A stretch of 64,000 nucleotides of DNA from an uncultured Lachnospiraceae bacterium (GTDB taxonomy: Bacteria; Bacillota; Clostridia; Lachnospirales; Lachnospiraceae), in assembly GCA_947643615.1 (NCBI GenBank), contig CANRWO010000003.1:56453-120452 (forward strand), read 5' to 3'. A program made the position numbers and the translations under genes. This document shows positions 63,769-64,000 of the stretch, piece after piece. The notes beneath the pieces are model-generated. The model was given only the letters and a program-made list of their open reading frames with translations, was not told the DNA's origin and did no database searches. The first letter of the stretch is position 1. Each line of letters starts with the position of its first letter.

Positions 63769-64000
63769 ATCCGTCCCGGGGACGATGCTGTCCCCGGGGG
63801 CCCCCGCCGGAAGCTCAAATCCGGGGTCGTAGTACCACCCCCCAAAGGAGCTGCCCTGTTTCTCCGTAGCCGGAAGGATGATACTGTCATACTCGTAACA
63901 TGCTGTCAGTCGATCACTCTCCCCCTCCGCGGATTCATAGCTATAAACTCCTCGTATAATAAGTTTGTAAGCAAGAAAAACAGCTTACAGACTTATTCTT

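Overview
The window looks like an ordinary chromosomal segment of a gut-type Clostridia/Lachnospiraceae bacterium, judged from gene content and protein style. Most genes are on the minus strand. I found no rRNA, tRNA, CRISPR array, transposase or phage module. Recognisable content: a tandem-domain hemerythrin with a ComFB-like gene, TrpB2, MATE, bile salt hydrolase, DacA-type carboxypeptidase, mtnA, ybaK, T-box-tyrS, M19 dipeptidase, an SGNH/MBOAT pair, glnS, a run of AICAR transformylase, PurO-type IMP cyclohydrolase, DHH phosphoesterase and TIR stub, guaB, an MCP, a heterodimeric ABC exporter, T-box-aspS-gatCAB, dapL-dapF, nadE, hslO, hisC, an amino-acid ABC transporter, and a large glycine-rich/InlB-repeat surface protein coupled to a prepilin peptidase. 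Main second-look items: (1) the T-box before aspS-gatCAB aligns with an Asn (AAC) specifier although the first gene is aspS, and a separate GlnRS is nearby, suggesting GatCAB is dedicated to Asn; (2) a ~94-nt hairpin in the guaB 5' leader behind a clear promoter; (3) a PurO-type/standalone AICARFT split of PurH, followed in the same strand run by DHH and TIR genes; (4) both hemerythrin domains carry the same His-to-Gln change at an iron-ligand position; (5) a surface-protein/prepilin-peptidase operon whose start is missing or frameshifted at the window edge; (6) apparent deletion-fusion stubs and a homopolymer frameshift; (7) several unrelated minisatellites and modular hairpin repeats. All identifications are from reading the sequence; no database search was run.
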